Of a stretch of DNA of 64,000 nt, positions 50,816-60,222 are shown piece by piece. The position numbers and the translations under genes are program-made. Source of the DNA: Bradyrhizobium diversitatis (lineage in GTDB: Bacteria > Pseudomonadota > Alphaproteobacteria > Rhizobiales > Xanthobacteraceae); assembly GCF_016031635.1 (NCBI RefSeq), contig NZ_JACEGD010000019.1, positions 214,547-278,546 on the forward strand, written 5' to 3'. Below the pieces are notes generated by a model. That model was not told the origin of the DNA. It searched no databases and was given only the letters and a program-made list of their open reading frames with translations. Position 1 is the stretch's first letter; each line of letters starts with the position of its first letter.

Positions 50816-51454
50816 ATGGACGACCACGCCGATCACACCCGCAAGCCTCGCGCCGATGCCGTGCGCAATCGCGAACGCGTGCTCGAGGCCGCGAAGGCCG
50901 TGTTCAACGCCGGCGGGCCCGAGGCGAGCCTGGAGGCCGTCGCAAAGCGCGCCGGCGTCGGCATCGGCACGCTGTATCGCCATTTTCCGACGCGCGAGGC
51001 ATTGTTCGAGGCGGTGTACCGCCGCGAGGTCGAGCAGCTCAGCGAACTGGCCGAGCAGTTGAAGAATGCCAAGGATCCGGTCGAGGCGCTGCGTCGCTGG
51101 TTGCGCTCAGGGGTCGAGTTTGTTGCGACCAAGAAGGGGATGATGGCCGCGCTGGCGCTCGCGGTGCAGAGCGGGTCGGAGCTGCATGCCTTCTCCTTCG
51201 AGCGTCTGACCAAGGCGATCGGCTCGCTGCTCGACCGGGCGGTCGCAGCCGGCGAGATGCGCGCCGACATCAGCCCGGAGGACCTGCTGCGCGCCTTCTT
51301 CGGCATGTGCTACGTGCACGACCAGCCCGGCTGGCAGGCGACGGCGCTCCGCCTGCTCGACGTGTTCGTCGACGGCCTGCGAGTGCAGCCGCCCGGCAAG
51401 GCCAAGGCGAGCTCGTCGAAGACGACGAAGCCGGCGACGAAGCGGAAGCGGTAG
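50816..51454 (+). CDS. TetR family regulator (212 aa)
   Basis: N-terminal HTH (about 18-65): NRERVLEAAKAVFNAGGPEA then VAKRAGVGIGTLYRHFPTRE, the TetR signature. The C-terminal ligand domain (70-190) shows the usual helical pattern and ends in a Lys/Ser-rich tail. Divergent from the molybdenum aldehyde oxidoreductase operon, so a repressor of those genes is likely. The ATG at 50816 is chosen; an upstream GTG would add a few residues (IYIAA). Confidence 0.87.
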   Translation: MDDHADHTRKPRADAVRNRERVLEAAKAVFNAGGPEASLEAVAKRAGVGIGTLYRHFPTREALFEAVYRREVEQLSELAEQLKNAKDPVEALRRWLRSGVEFVATKKGMMAALALAVQSGSELHAFSFERLTKAIGSLLDRAVAAGEMRADISPEDLLRAFFGMCYVHDQPGWQATALRLLDVFVDGLRVQPPGKAKASSSKTTKPATKRKR

Positions 51455-51732
51455 GCCGTGCAGTCACAAATGAAATGTCGGCGCCTGAGTGCCGAGCTGA
51501 GATCTGCCGATCAGCGGCACATTGCTGCTTATGACCCAAGGAGACCCAGTTCACGCAACTTTTGCCCCGAAGTTGGCTCGATATCGCGATGTCTGTGGGT
51601 GCGCACTACTTGTGCAATCATTCAGACTTTGTGACATTTTTGGATCGCAGCTTCCATTCCCGAAAATGTCGTGGAATATTATGTTGATGAAGCGCCTGTC
51701 GCGGGTGCGGCTATCATTGCGTAACTGATGCG

Positions 51733-52635
51733 ATGTCTGATCCGGTATACACACGAGAACGAAATCCCTTCCAGTCCATGACCCGGATTCTATCGGAGGC
51801 GCCGCCTCCGTTGGCACCCATCCACTTGAAGTGCGGCACTCAACTCACTCGTCGTTTTGTTCGCGGCACGCGTTATGGCTATGCCCCAGGCATGCCCGGA
51901 CATCTTGTCGGCACCTACTATGGCGAGCCTCGGCACAGTGCATGGACGATCGAGCGACGGCGGCTCTCTGCTCCGCTGCGGCCGAATTCCATCACAGTGA
52001 TTCCCGACCGGCATGATGGAGATTGGGAAGTTGAGGGACCGCTCCACGTGTCCCATGTCTACCTCACCAACGAACGACTGGAGCATTGCCGAACGCTCGT
52101 CGGCGGACGAGGCAATGTAGAGCTGATGGCACGCGTCGGCAGCGAAGACGCCGTGACCTCGCAGATTCTCGTGATCCTCAGCAACCCCGACGTGATTACT
52201 GATCCTGCGGCACAGTTGCTGGTCGATCGCGCAGTCGACCTGCTGTGTATCCAGTTGTTGCGCTCGCACAGCATAGTACAGCTGCCGCAGAGCCTCGCCA
52301 ATCCTCGCGGTGGGCTCGCGCGCTGGCAGCTCAGGCGTGTGACCGATTACATGCTGGCTCATCTCGACAAGTCGATCGGGCTCGATGAACTGGCGTCGCA
52401 AGTCGGCCTCAGCCGCTACCATTTCTGCACGGCGTTCCGTCTCTCGACCGGATTGACGCCGCATGTCTGGCTGACCCGGCAACGCATGATGCTTGCCCAA
52501 CGGCTGCTGAATGATCCAAATCTGTCGATCAGTGAAATCGCCCTGGAAGTCGGATATGCGACACCCTCGGCTTTCGCCGCGACCTTCCGCAGAATCGTCG
52601 GGACGACGCCGCGAAGCTTCCGCCGATCCTTGTAG
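51733..52635 (+). CDS. AraC family transcriptional regulator (300 aa)
   Basis: C-terminal double HTH (about 195-300): YMLAHLDKSIGLDELASQVG, SRYHFCTAFRLSTGLTPHVW and ISEIALEVGYATPSAFAATF, the full AraC signature. The N-terminal about 180 residues form an effector domain of the kind seen in CdhR/RhaS-related activators. The 280 bases before it are AT-rich for this genome and probably hold its promoter. It precedes three rightward genes (SDR, GlcG/HbpS-like, SnoaL-like) and likely activates them. Effector unknown. Confidence 0.9.
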   Translation: MSDPVYTRERNPFQSMTRILSEAPPPLAPIHLKCGTQLTRRFVRGTRYGYAPGMPGHLVGTYYGEPRHSAWTIERRRLSAPLRPNSITVIPDRHDGDWEVEGPLHVSHVYLTNERLEHCRTLVGGRGNVELMARVGSEDAVTSQILVILSNPDVITDPAAQLLVDRAVDLLCIQLLRSHSIVQLPQSLANPRGGLARWQLRRVTDYMLAHLDKSIGLDELASQVGLSRYHFCTAFRLSTGLTPHVWLTRQRMMLAQRLLNDPNLSISEIALEVGYATPSAFAATFRRIVGTTPRSFRRSL

Positions 52636-52803
52636 CCGCGCACCGCAAAGGTTGATGAGTGCTCGGGGCTCTCCGTAGCCACCTGCGATATTGCGACGCG
52701 CCAAACACCGCAATTCTGCGACAGCTTCCGCAACCGCGCGACGGTTCCGCAGCGGAGCGAGCGCTATGCCTGTCTCACGGACATTGCACGCAGAGAGACA
52801 GTC

Positions 52804-53610
52804 ATGAGCAAACGCATTCTGGTCACAGGGGCCGGCTCGGGATTTGGCAAGGCCGCGTCGGTCGGCATGGCGAAGAAAGGCCATAGCGTCATCGCGACCA
52901 CCCAAGTGTCGTCGCAGGTCACGCCGCTACGGGAGGAAGCCAAAGCGTTGGGTATCGAGAAGAATCTCAGAGTCGAACGCCTTGATCTGACGGACCCCTA
53001 CGATATTGCGCAGGCGCTCACCTTCGACATCGACGTGCTTTGGAACAATGCCGGCATGGGTGAGGCTGGGCCGGTGTGGGAAATTCCGATCGATCTCGTC
53101 CGTAAGAACTTTGAAGTCAACGTTTTCTTGCCGCTCCAGCTGACGCAAGGCGTTGTGCGCCGCTGGGTTGAGCAGGGACACAAAGGCAAAGTGGTCTTCA
53201 CCTCCTCGATGGGCGGGCTATTCACCCCCGCGAATTGGGGCACGTATGTCTCGACCAAGCACGCACTCGAGTCGATCGCGGAAGCTTTGCAGCAGGAGCT
53301 CTCGAGCCATGGGATCAAGGTGCAGACGATCAACCCCGGCGCCTACTACACCGGTTATAACGAGACCATGGCGGACAATCCGTTCCGCTGGCTCGACGAC
53401 AGGCGGCATTTCACCAAGCGCGCCGACCTGCGCAGGGGCTTCGACGACTTCTTCGCCACCCCCCAGGGCAGGATGGACCCGACTGAGATGATCGAGCGCA
53501 TGATCGAGATCGTGCCCGCGGATGAAGGGAAGTTCCGCAATGTCGTGCCCAAGGCAGTTGAGGACATGCTCAAGGCGCATCAGCTGGCCGCATGGGAAAA
53601 CAAGATTTGA
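52804..53610 (+). CDS. Short-chain dehydrogenase/reductase (268 aa)
   Basis: A classical SDR. NAD(P) motif TGAGSGFGKAA (about 8-18), NNAG (about 83), catalytic Ser in VVFTSSMGG, YVSTKHALE with catalytic Tyr and Lys (near 150). Complete, unlike the SDR remnant at 9628. ATG 52804 is preceded by AGAGACAGTC, with the leader sharing the AraC terminus. The next gene overlaps or follows closely, so this is the first gene of a group probably switched on by the AraC regulator. Substrate unknown. Confidence 0.9.
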   Translation: MSKRILVTGAGSGFGKAASVGMAKKGHSVIATTQVSSQVTPLREEAKALGIEKNLRVERLDLTDPYDIAQALTFDIDVLWNNAGMGEAGPVWEIPIDLVRKNFEVNVFLPLQLTQGVVRRWVEQGHKGKVVFTSSMGGLFTPANWGTYVSTKHALESIAEALQQELSSHGIKVQTINPGAYYTGYNETMADNPFRWLDDRRHFTKRADLRRGFDDFFATPQGRMDPTEMIERMIEIVPADEGKFRNVVPKAVEDMLKAHQLAAWENKI

Positions 53611-53630
53611 TCGTGCCGGACGGATCACCC

Positions 53631-54041
53631 ATGAGCCTCACTGAACAAATCGTTGAGCGTGCAATGGCGGCCGGTCGCGCCGCCGCGCGCGAAATCGGCG
53701 TTCCGATGAACATTGCAGTGCTTGACGCGGCTGCGCACATCAAGTCGTTCGTCCGCATGGATGGGGCCCTGCTGGGCTCGATCGACATTGCGCTCGGCAA
53801 GGCCAGGACGGCAGCGTTGTTCGGTATGAACAGCGAGGCCGTGGGTGAATTCTGCAAGCCCGGCGGCAGTTCGCCGGGACTGGAGCTCACGAATGGCACG
53901 TTGGTGATCTTCGCCGGCGGCGTACCCATTCGCGACGGCACCGGTGCCCTGCTCGGCGCGATCGGGGTGTCCGGTGGCGCCGTTGCACAAGATGCCCTTG
54001 TCGCACAAGCCGCGGCCGCAGCCGCACAATCCAAGGCGTGA
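53631..54041 (+). CDS. GlcG/HbpS family protein (DUF336, 136 aa)
   Basis: A small alpha/beta protein of the DUF336/GlcG family; a relative, HbpS, binds haem. Features: AAREIGVPMNIAVLDAAAH, GALLGSIDIALGKARTA, FAGGVPIRDGTGALLGAIG and a C-terminal Ala-rich helix. ATG 53631 is preferred because the segment before it (from 53592) overlaps the SDR end and is polar. It would follow the SDR stop by 20 bases. Function in this family is poorly defined; oxidative or detoxification roles are reported for relatives. Confidence 0.82.
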   Translation: MSLTEQIVERAMAAGRAAAREIGVPMNIAVLDAAAHIKSFVRMDGALLGSIDIALGKARTAALFGMNSEAVGEFCKPGGSSPGLELTNGTLVIFAGGVPIRDGTGALLGAIGVSGGAVAQDALVAQAAAAAAQSKA

Positions 54042-54055
54042 AAAGGAGTTGCACT

Positions 54056-54544
54056 ATGACATATGCCGGGATGCCATTGCTGGCCGCCAGCCTCGTCTTT
54101 GCGAGCGCAGTTCTGCCAGCGCGAGCAACGTCGTCAGAGGAGGACAATCGGGCTCTTATCGCGCGCAGCTTTGATGCCTGGCGCGAGGGCACCGGAGGGC
54201 CCTACGATCTTCTCGCCGACGACGTGGTCTGGACCATCACCGGCAATTCCCTCGCGGCGAAAACCTACCCAAGCCGCGAGGCCTTCTTGGGGGAGGTCAT
54301 TCGACCATTCAATGCGCGGATGAAGACCCGTTTGGTGCCGACCATGCGGCATCTCTACGCTCAAGGAAACACCGTGATCGCGTTCTTCGATGCCAAAGGC
54401 GAGACGCGCGACGGCCAGACCTACGCCAACACATATGCCTGGTTCCTGGAGATGAAGGACGGCCGCATCGCGCGCGCCCACGCATTCTTCGACAGCATTG
54501 CCTTTGACGCCTTCTGGCGGCGCGTGAAGCCGGAAGCAGAATAA
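54056..54544 (+). CDS. SnoaL-like/NTF2-fold protein, exported (162 aa)
   Basis: An NTF2-superfamily protein (EEDNRALIARSFDAWREG, YDLLADDVVWTITGNS, AFLGEVIRPFNARMK, VIAFFDAKGETRDGQ) with a signal peptide (MPLLAASLVFASAVLPARA). Start ATG 54056 has AAAAGGAG at good distance; 54038 is not needed. Probably a small periplasmic enzyme or binding protein acting on a hydrophobic substrate. Last of the SDR/GlcG-HbpS/SnoaL set. Confidence 0.85.
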   Translation: MTYAGMPLLAASLVFASAVLPARATSSEEDNRALIARSFDAWREGTGGPYDLLADDVVWTITGNSLAAKTYPSREAFLGEVIRPFNARMKTRLVPTMRHLYAQGNTVIAFFDAKGETRDGQTYANTYAWFLEMKDGRIARAHAFFDSIAFDAFWRRVKPEAE

Positions 54545-54733
54545 GCCCTCACATTGGATGTCTGCTTTTGGCCCCGTCGGCGAGCTTCAACGGAAGTTCG
54601 CCGCCGTTGACGGTGAGCTGGAGCACCCAGCGAAGCGCGTGATTTCTGAGTACACGCACGGCGGCGCAGATGTGCCAGGATTGCCTTCAGCGGATATCAC
54701 CGGCTGCTCGCTGCTGAAGGCGGGACGATCCGC

Positions 54734-55999
54734 TCAAGTCGCAAAGCCCGGCCCGGTCTTGACCGAGCTCATCCGCGAGCGGATCAGGAGCAGCACGACG
54801 ATGCCGACGTTCAGCGCATTCCAGGCGACGCCGTTGGCGAATGCCGCGGCATACGAGCCGGTGGCATCGAAGATGATGCCGGACACCCAGCCGCCGAAGG
54901 ACATGCCGAAAACGGACGCAAAGATCACGATGCCGACGCGGGTCGCTGCCTCGCTCGCCGGCATCGCCTCGCGCACGATGATGGCATAGCTCGGCACGAT
55001 GCCGCCCTGGAACAGGCCGAACATCGCGGAGATCAGATACAGCGAGGTCAGGCTGTCGAAGAACAGATAGAACACCAGCGCAAAACCCTGCGCCAGCGAT
55101 CCGACCAGCAGCGTGCGGATGCCGCCGATCTTGTCGGCGAGATAGCCGGAGCCGATCCGGCTGACGATGCCGCATGCCATCATCAAGGACAGCATCTCGG
55201 CGCCGCGCGCCACGCCATAGCCGAGATCGCCGCAATAGGCGACGATATGCACTTGCGGCATGGCCATCGCCACGCAGCAGGCGATGGCCGCGATCGAGAG
55301 CAGCACCGTCAGCGTGTTGGTCGAGAGCTTGAGGTCGACCCGCGGCGGCGGCGCATTGGCGTGATCGCGAACCTTGTCGTTGCCCATCTGTGCGCGCAGG
55401 ACGAGGACCAGAAGCGTCATCGTGCAGGCGCAGACCATGCCGATGCCGATATGGGTGTAGCGCCAGCCGATCTCCTGCGTGCCCCAGCTCACGATCGGCG
55501 GCCACATCGTGCCCGCGACATAATTGCCGCTGGCGACGATCGTCACCGCCAGCCCGCGATAGCGCTCGAACCAGTGCGAGGCCTCCGCCATCAACGGGGC
55601 GAAGGTCGCCGCGGTGCCGAGCCCGATGAGGAAGTAGGCCGCCACGAACTGCCAGAGGTGACTCGACAGACCCGCGAGCACGTTGGCGACGCCGAGAAAG
55701 GCGATGCTGATCGCCATGGCCGGTACGATGCCGAACCGGTCGGTGATCTTGCCGGCGATCACGCCGCCAAGCCCGAAGCCGAACATCATGAGGGTGAAAG
55801 CCAGCGACACCGCGCCGCGCGTGGCGCCGAATTCGGCCTGCACCACGGGAATCACGACCACGACCGCCCACATGCCGACGGCGCCGACCGAGCCGATCAG
55901 AAGCGCAATGATCAGCCGCATCCAGGCCTGACGAGAATCAGGGCTGAATGATTGAGGCGTCTGTCCTGGATGATTTGGCGCGTGCACGGGCCGGACCAT
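54734..55999 (-). CDS. MFS transporter (421 aa)
   Basis: A major facilitator with 12 predicted helices. Helix 1 starts at LIIALLIGSVGAVGMWAV. Loop 2-3 has the MFS pattern GKITDRFGIVPAMAI, and the second half repeats it as GYLADKIGGIRTLLVG. The sequence resembles monocarboxylate/OFA-type transporters. The start ATG 55999 gives a 26-residue cytoplasmic leader; ATG at about 55921 is an alternative. It is convergent with the SnoaL-like gene and divergent from the copper operon. Substrate unknown. Confidence 0.85.
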   Translation of the reverse strand: MVRPVHAPNHPGQTPQSFSPDSRQAWMRLIIALLIGSVGAVGMWAVVVVIPVVQAEFGATRGAVSLAFTLMMFGFGLGGVIAGKITDRFGIVPAMAISIAFLGVANVLAGLSSHLWQFVAAYFLIGLGTAATFAPLMAEASHWFERYRGLAVTIVASGNYVAGTMWPPIVSWGTQEIGWRYTHIGIGMVCACTMTLLVLVLRAQMGNDKVRDHANAPPPRVDLKLSTNTLTVLLSIAAIACCVAMAMPQVHIVAYCGDLGYGVARGAEMLSLMMACGIVSRIGSGYLADKIGGIRTLLVGSLAQGFALVFYLFFDSLTSLYLISAMFGLFQGGIVPSYAIIVREAMPASEAATRVGIVIFASVFGMSFGGWVSGIIFDATGSYAAAFANGVAWNALNVGIVVLLLIRSRMSSVKTGPGFAT

Positions 56000-56150
56000 G
56001 GCCCGCGGCTCGCCACAGGGTCAAGCATTGTGGCGCGATATTGGGCATGCGCGGTGCACTGCGGTAAGAAGGAGCTTGGCGACCGCGCAATTTGCTACTA
56101 GTTTGCAATCCGCGTGTGCACCTTTGCCGCGCGGAGAGCGTGCCGGCGGA

Positions 56151-56579
56151 ATGTTGCTGCGATTGACGCGATCGATGCGGATCAGGGTGGGGCGGATCAT
56201 CGCCCTCGCCTATCTGTTCTGCGTGCTCGCACCGGCGGCAAGCCTTGCCTGGGGCAGCGCTGCGCCCTGCATTGGCGACGAGGGTCTCGCTGACCTCGCT
56301 CCGACGCATCACCATATGGCTGCGAGCCATGGCGATGTTCCGCACGAGCATGCGGGAACACCCTCCCAGACCGCCGCGAAGGACGCACCTGCTCCGAATC
56401 ATCACGACGGCAAGGGAACAGTGGGCCCGTGCTGTGCGATGATGTGCGTCAGCGCGCTGCCGGCCGATCTGCCCAGCGTCGCCACGCCGGTCCGTCCGAT
56501 GTCGACCTGTGCGCCCGAGATCGTGTCCAGCTTGCACAGCGCCGCGCCGCCCCAGCACTACCGCCCTCCCATCGCCTGA
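56151..56579 (+). CDS. His/Cys-rich exported protein of the copper operon (142 aa)
   Basis: A membrane or signal helix (VGRIIALAYLFCVLAPAASLA) is followed by a His-rich loop (THHHMAASH, PHEHAG, NHHDGKG) and a Cys/Met cluster CCAMMC at residues 94-99. The composition is that of a periplasmic copper handler, similar in spirit to CopL/DUF2946-type proteins. First gene of the rightward copper group; the lipoprotein follows 77 bases later. ATG 56151 is chosen over 55998 because the upstream reading lacks coding features. Confidence 0.68.
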   Translation: MLLRLTRSMRIRVGRIIALAYLFCVLAPAASLAWGSAAPCIGDEGLADLAPTHHHMAASHGDVPHEHAGTPSQTAAKDAPAPNHHDGKGTVGPCCAMMCVSALPADLPSVATPVRPMSTCAPEIVSSLHSAAPPQHYRPPIA

Positions 56580-56656
56580 TCTGACACGACGATTTCGGTT
56601 TCGAGGCGCGCTTTTGCGCGCGCGGACCTGTGGTCTTTCAGATCGGGAATTAAGAC

Positions 56657-56938
56657 ATGGTTGCGCTTTCCGGGGCGAAATCTGCCGCATCTGCGGTGGG
56701 TGATCGACACTCTCATTTCATTTGGCTGCTGCTGGCCTTTGCCGCGCCGGCACTGTCCGGCTGCATGCCGGCAACGACGCACATGGCCAGCGCGGATCCT
56801 GCCGATCCGGCGGCGAAGGTCGCCCCAATCGGCTATCGCTCGACCATTGCGCCCTATACCAGCCTGCGCCCTGCGACGCCGGCGCCATGGCGTGGCCGCA
56901 ACGACGCGGTGACGCCGCAGCCGAAGCAAGAGCGGTAG
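56657..56938 (+). CDS. Small lipoprotein-like protein of the copper operon (93 aa)
   Basis: A hydrophobic segment ending in a lipobox (FAAPALSGC, Cys at about residue 36) suggests a lipoprotein after processing. The mature part (PATTHMASADPADPAAK ...) is Pro/Ala/Thr-rich with no fold. It ends 9 bases before the CusC-like channel gene. A hairpin GCGCGC-TTTT-GCGCGC lies upstream in the 77-base gap. No function beyond membership of the copper operon. Confidence 0.65.
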   Translation: MVALSGAKSAASAVGDRHSHFIWLLLAFAAPALSGCMPATTHMASADPADPAAKVAPIGYRSTIAPYTSLRPATPAPWRGRNDAVTPQPKQER

Positions 56939-56947
56939 GAGCGCGCC

Positions 56948-58372
56948 ATGACACGCCATCTTGCGCGGGGCCTGCTCGTGCTCGCCGCGCTCGGTCTTTC
57001 CGGCTGCGCCGCGTTCTCGCCCGACGGCGGCATGACTGACGTCTCGGATGTGACGAGCCGGACCATCAACAAGGACGTCGCCTTCGTGCGCTCGGCCGAG
57101 GGCGCCGCCGCGGTCGACGCCCGCGTCCGCCAGCTGCTCTCGCGCACGCTCAGCGTCGACGCCGCCGTGCAGATCGCGTTGCTCAACAACAAGGGACTGC
57201 AGGCCGCCTACAACGAGCTGGCGCTGGCGGAGACCGATCTGGTCGAGCAGAGCCTGCCGCCCAATCCCGTGTTCGCGATCTCGCGGATATCAGGCAACGG
57301 CGCCAGCGAGATCGAGCGCCAGGTGGTCGGCGACATCCTCGCGCTCGCTACCCTGCCGTTCCGGTCCGAGATCGCACGGGAACGCTTCCGCGGAGCGCAG
57401 CTGCGCGCCGCGCTGGCGACGCTGCGGCACGCCTCGGACGTGCGCCGAGCCTATGTCCGCGCGGTTGCCGCCAACGAGATGGTGGAGCTGTTGACCGACG
57501 CGAAGGCAACGGCGGAATCGACCGCGCAGCTCGCGCTCAAGCTCGGCGAGACCGGCTCGCTCAACAAGCTCGACCAGGCCCGCGAGCAGGTGTTCTATGC
57601 CGAGACCACCGCCGACCTTGCCAGCGCGCGACAGGCGGCGGGAAGCGCGCGCGAAAAGCTGGCGCGCCAGATGGGGCTGTGGGACGACGGTCTCGACTTC
57701 CGCCTGCCTGATCGACTGCCGCCGCTGCCGCGGCGGCCGCAGGCCTTGCCCTCGATCGAGGCCGACGCAGTGGCGCACCGTATCGACCTGCAGATCGCGC
57801 GGCTGGAGTTGGCCGCGCTGGCGAAGGCCCTGAACCTTACCGAGGCGACGCGCTTCGTGACGCTGCTCGATCTCGCCGGCATCTCCCGCCGCACCCAGGA
57901 TCCGGAAGGGCCGCCGTTCCGCGAGCGCGGCTTCGACCTGCAGTTCCAGATTCCGATCTTCGACGGCGGCGAGGTGCGCGTGCGCCAGGCCGCCGAGACC
58001 TACAATCTCGCCTTCAACCGCCTGACCGAGCGCGCCGTGAATGTGCGCTCCGAGGCGCGCGACGCCTATCGCGTCTATCGCTCCACCTACGACATCGCCG
58101 GCCATTACCAGCGCGAGATCATCCCCTTGCGGAAGATCATCACCGAGGAGATGCAGCTGCGCTTCTCCAGCATGCAGGTCGACATTTTCGCGCTGCTCAC
58201 CGAGGCGCGACAGCGTTTGGCGTCGCTGCGCGGCGCGATCGACGCCAGGCAGCGATTCTTTCTCGCCCAGGCCGATTTGCAGACTGCCATCAACGGCGGC
58301 GGCGTGCCGGCGGCCGGCGGCGACAATCCAACCACTATCGCCGCGGCAGCGCCTGCCGGCGGCGGCCACTGA
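56948..58372 (+). CDS. Outer-membrane efflux channel, TolC/CusC-like lipoprotein (474 aa)
   Basis: A TolC-family protein with a lipobox (VLAALGLSGC, Cys20), as in CusC/OprM types. The two repeated helical hairpins show in SVDAAVQIALLNNKGLQAAY, ELALAETDLVEQ and RFFLAQADLQTAI. It would form a trimeric channel through the outer membrane for metal efflux. There is no CusA or CusB gene here, so it either works with pumps encoded elsewhere or moves periplasmic copper complexes. Stop at 58372, the next start at 58386. Confidence 0.87.
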   Translation: MTRHLARGLLVLAALGLSGCAAFSPDGGMTDVSDVTSRTINKDVAFVRSAEGAAAVDARVRQLLSRTLSVDAAVQIALLNNKGLQAAYNELALAETDLVEQSLPPNPVFAISRISGNGASEIERQVVGDILALATLPFRSEIARERFRGAQLRAALATLRHASDVRRAYVRAVAANEMVELLTDAKATAESTAQLALKLGETGSLNKLDQAREQVFYAETTADLASARQAAGSAREKLARQMGLWDDGLDFRLPDRLPPLPRRPQALPSIEADAVAHRIDLQIARLELAALAKALNLTEATRFVTLLDLAGISRRTQDPEGPPFRERGFDLQFQIPIFDGGEVRVRQAAETYNLAFNRLTERAVNVRSEARDAYRVYRSTYDIAGHYQREIIPLRKIITEEMQLRFSSMQVDIFALLTEARQRLASLRGAIDARQRFFLAQADLQTAINGGGVPAAGGDNPTTIAAAAPAGGGH

Positions 58373-58385
58373 GATGGAGGCCAGC

Positions 58386-59720
58386 ATGTTTTCCCGCCGG
58401 GGATTCTTAGGCAGCGCCGCGCTTGCCGGCGCGTCGGCCATCAGCGGCCGCGTCCAGGCCGCTTCGATTCCGGAAGCACCCACCATGGACAAGGTGGTGA
58501 TGCAGCCGCCGCTGCATCCGATCAGCGGACCGGATTATCGCCCCGTGGTCACGCTGAACGGCTGGTCGCTGCCGTTCCGCATGAACGGCGACTGGAAGGA
58601 ATTCCATCTCGTCGCCGAACCCGTGGTGCGTGAATTCGCCGAGGGCATGAAGGTGAATTTGTGGGGCTACAACGGGCAATCGCCGGGCCCGACCATCGAA
58701 GCCGTCGAGGGCGACAAGCTTCGCATCTTCGTCACCAACAGACTGCCCGAATACACCACCGTGCACTGGCACGGCATGATCATTCCGAGCGGGATGGACG
58801 GCGTCGGTGGGCTGACCCAGCCGCACATCCAGCCGGGCAAGACCTTCGTCTACGAATTCGAGATGAAGAAGAGCGGGACCTTCATGTACCACCCGCATTC
58901 CGACGAGATGGTGCAGATGGCGATGGGCATGATGGGCATGGTCGTCGTGCATCCGCGCGACCAGAGCTTCCGGCCCGTCGACCGCGACTTCGTCTTCGTG
59001 ATGAGCACCTATCGCGTCGACCCCGGCACCTATCTGCCGCATGTCAACGAGATGACCGACTTCAACATGTGGACCTGGAATGCGCGGGTCTTTCCCGGCA
59101 TCGATCCGCTCCCGGTCAGGCTCGGCGACAAGGCGCGCGTGCGCATCGGCAATCTCAGCATGACCAACCATCCGATTCACCTGCACGGCCACAGCTTTGC
59201 GGTGACCTGCACCGACGGCGGCTGGATCCCGGAGAGCGCACAGCTCCCGGAGACGACCACCGACGTGCCGGTGGGCGCGGTGCGCGTGTTCGACGTGCTC
59301 GCCGACAATCCCGGCGACTGGGCGTTCCACTGCCACAAGTCGCATCACACCATGAACGCGATGGGACACGACGTGCGTAACCTGATCGGCGTGTCGCGCA
59401 AGGATCTCGCCAAGGCCGTCGGCAAGCTCGCGCCCGACGGCATGGCCATGGGCTCGACCGGCATGGCGATGGGCAACATGGAGATGCCCGCGCCCGATAA
59501 CACGCTGCCGATGATGACCGGCACCGGCCAGTTCGGGCCGATCGAGATGGGCGGCATGTTCACGGTGATGAAGATCCGCGAAGACCTCGCGCGCGACGAT
59601 TACCGCGATCCCGGGCCGTACAAGTTCCCGCAAGGCACCGTCGCCTACGAAGTGGCCGCACCCGCCTCGGAGCCGGCGCGGCAAAAATCCGGCAGCCCGC
59701 CGATGAAGCACAAGATGTGA
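58386..59720 (+). CDS. Multicopper oxidase, Tat-exported (444 aa)
   Basis: A laccase/CopA-type cuprous oxidase. Tat signal FSRRGFLGSAALAGAS. Copper ligands lie in HWHGM (about residue 130), YHPHSDEM (about 172), NHPIHLHGHSF (about 260) and the C-terminal HCHKSHHTMNAM (about 315). A Met-rich tail (GMAMGSTGMAMGNMEMP) is typical of copper-resistance oxidases and binds extra Cu(I). It oxidises Cu(I) to less toxic Cu(II) in the periplasm. ATG 58386 follows GGAGG; the ATG at 58374 is an alternative. Confidence 0.93.
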   Translation: MFSRRGFLGSAALAGASAISGRVQAASIPEAPTMDKVVMQPPLHPISGPDYRPVVTLNGWSLPFRMNGDWKEFHLVAEPVVREFAEGMKVNLWGYNGQSPGPTIEAVEGDKLRIFVTNRLPEYTTVHWHGMIIPSGMDGVGGLTQPHIQPGKTFVYEFEMKKSGTFMYHPHSDEMVQMAMGMMGMVVVHPRDQSFRPVDRDFVFVMSTYRVDPGTYLPHVNEMTDFNMWTWNARVFPGIDPLPVRLGDKARVRIGNLSMTNHPIHLHGHSFAVTCTDGGWIPESAQLPETTTDVPVGAVRVFDVLADNPGDWAFHCHKSHHTMNAMGHDVRNLIGVSRKDLAKAVGKLAPDGMAMGSTGMAMGNMEMPAPDNTLPMMTGTGQFGPIEMGGMFTVMKIREDLARDDYRDPGPYKFPQGTVAYEVAAPASEPARQKSGSPPMKHKM

Positions 59721-59752
59721 GCGTTTCGATGAACCACCAACTGGAGACCACG

Positions 59753-60208
59753 ATGAAGACCACGATCAGGCTCGGCCTCGCGCTGGCTGCGCTTTCGACC
59801 GCGCCGGCCTTTGCTCACGACAAGCACGGGCACGGAAATTTTTCCGCCGGCGAACCCGGCGATCCCAACAAGCCCGCACGCACGATCGAGGTCCTGATGA
59901 ACGAGATGGACTACACACCTGCGAAGATCGAGGTCAAGCGCGGCGAGCAGATCCGCTTCGTGCTGCGCAATGTCGGCAAGGAGGACCACGAATTCCTGCT
60001 GGCCACACCGAAGGAAAATCTCGCGCATGCGGTGGAAATGAAGAAGCACCCGCACATGGAGCACGACGATCCCAACGGTGTCCGGCTCGCGCCGAACAAG
60101 ACGGCCGAGATACTCTGGAAATTCAGCAAGGCCGGCACATTCGAATTTTCCTGCCTGATTCCCGACCACCGCGACTACGGCATGGTCGGCCACGTCACCG
60201 TGAAGTAA
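59753..60208 (+). CDS. Periplasmic cupredoxin (151 aa)
   Basis: A blue-copper-fold protein with a signal peptide (LGLALAALSTAPAFA) and a His-rich start of the mature chain (HDKHGHGNF). Type 1 copper ligands are His79 (KEDHEFLL), Cys134 (FSCLIPDH), His139 and Met144 (DYGM). It would carry electrons or Cu between the oxidase and other proteins. It follows the oxidase by 32 bases with GGAG, and precedes the CusF-like gene by 14 bases. Confidence 0.92.
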   Translation: MKTTIRLGLALAALSTAPAFAHDKHGHGNFSAGEPGDPNKPARTIEVLMNEMDYTPAKIEVKRGEQIRFVLRNVGKEDHEFLLATPKENLAHAVEMKKHPHMEHDDPNGVRLAPNKTAEILWKFSKAGTFEFSCLIPDHRDYGMVGHVTVK

Positions 60209-60222
60209 CGAAGGAGACTGCC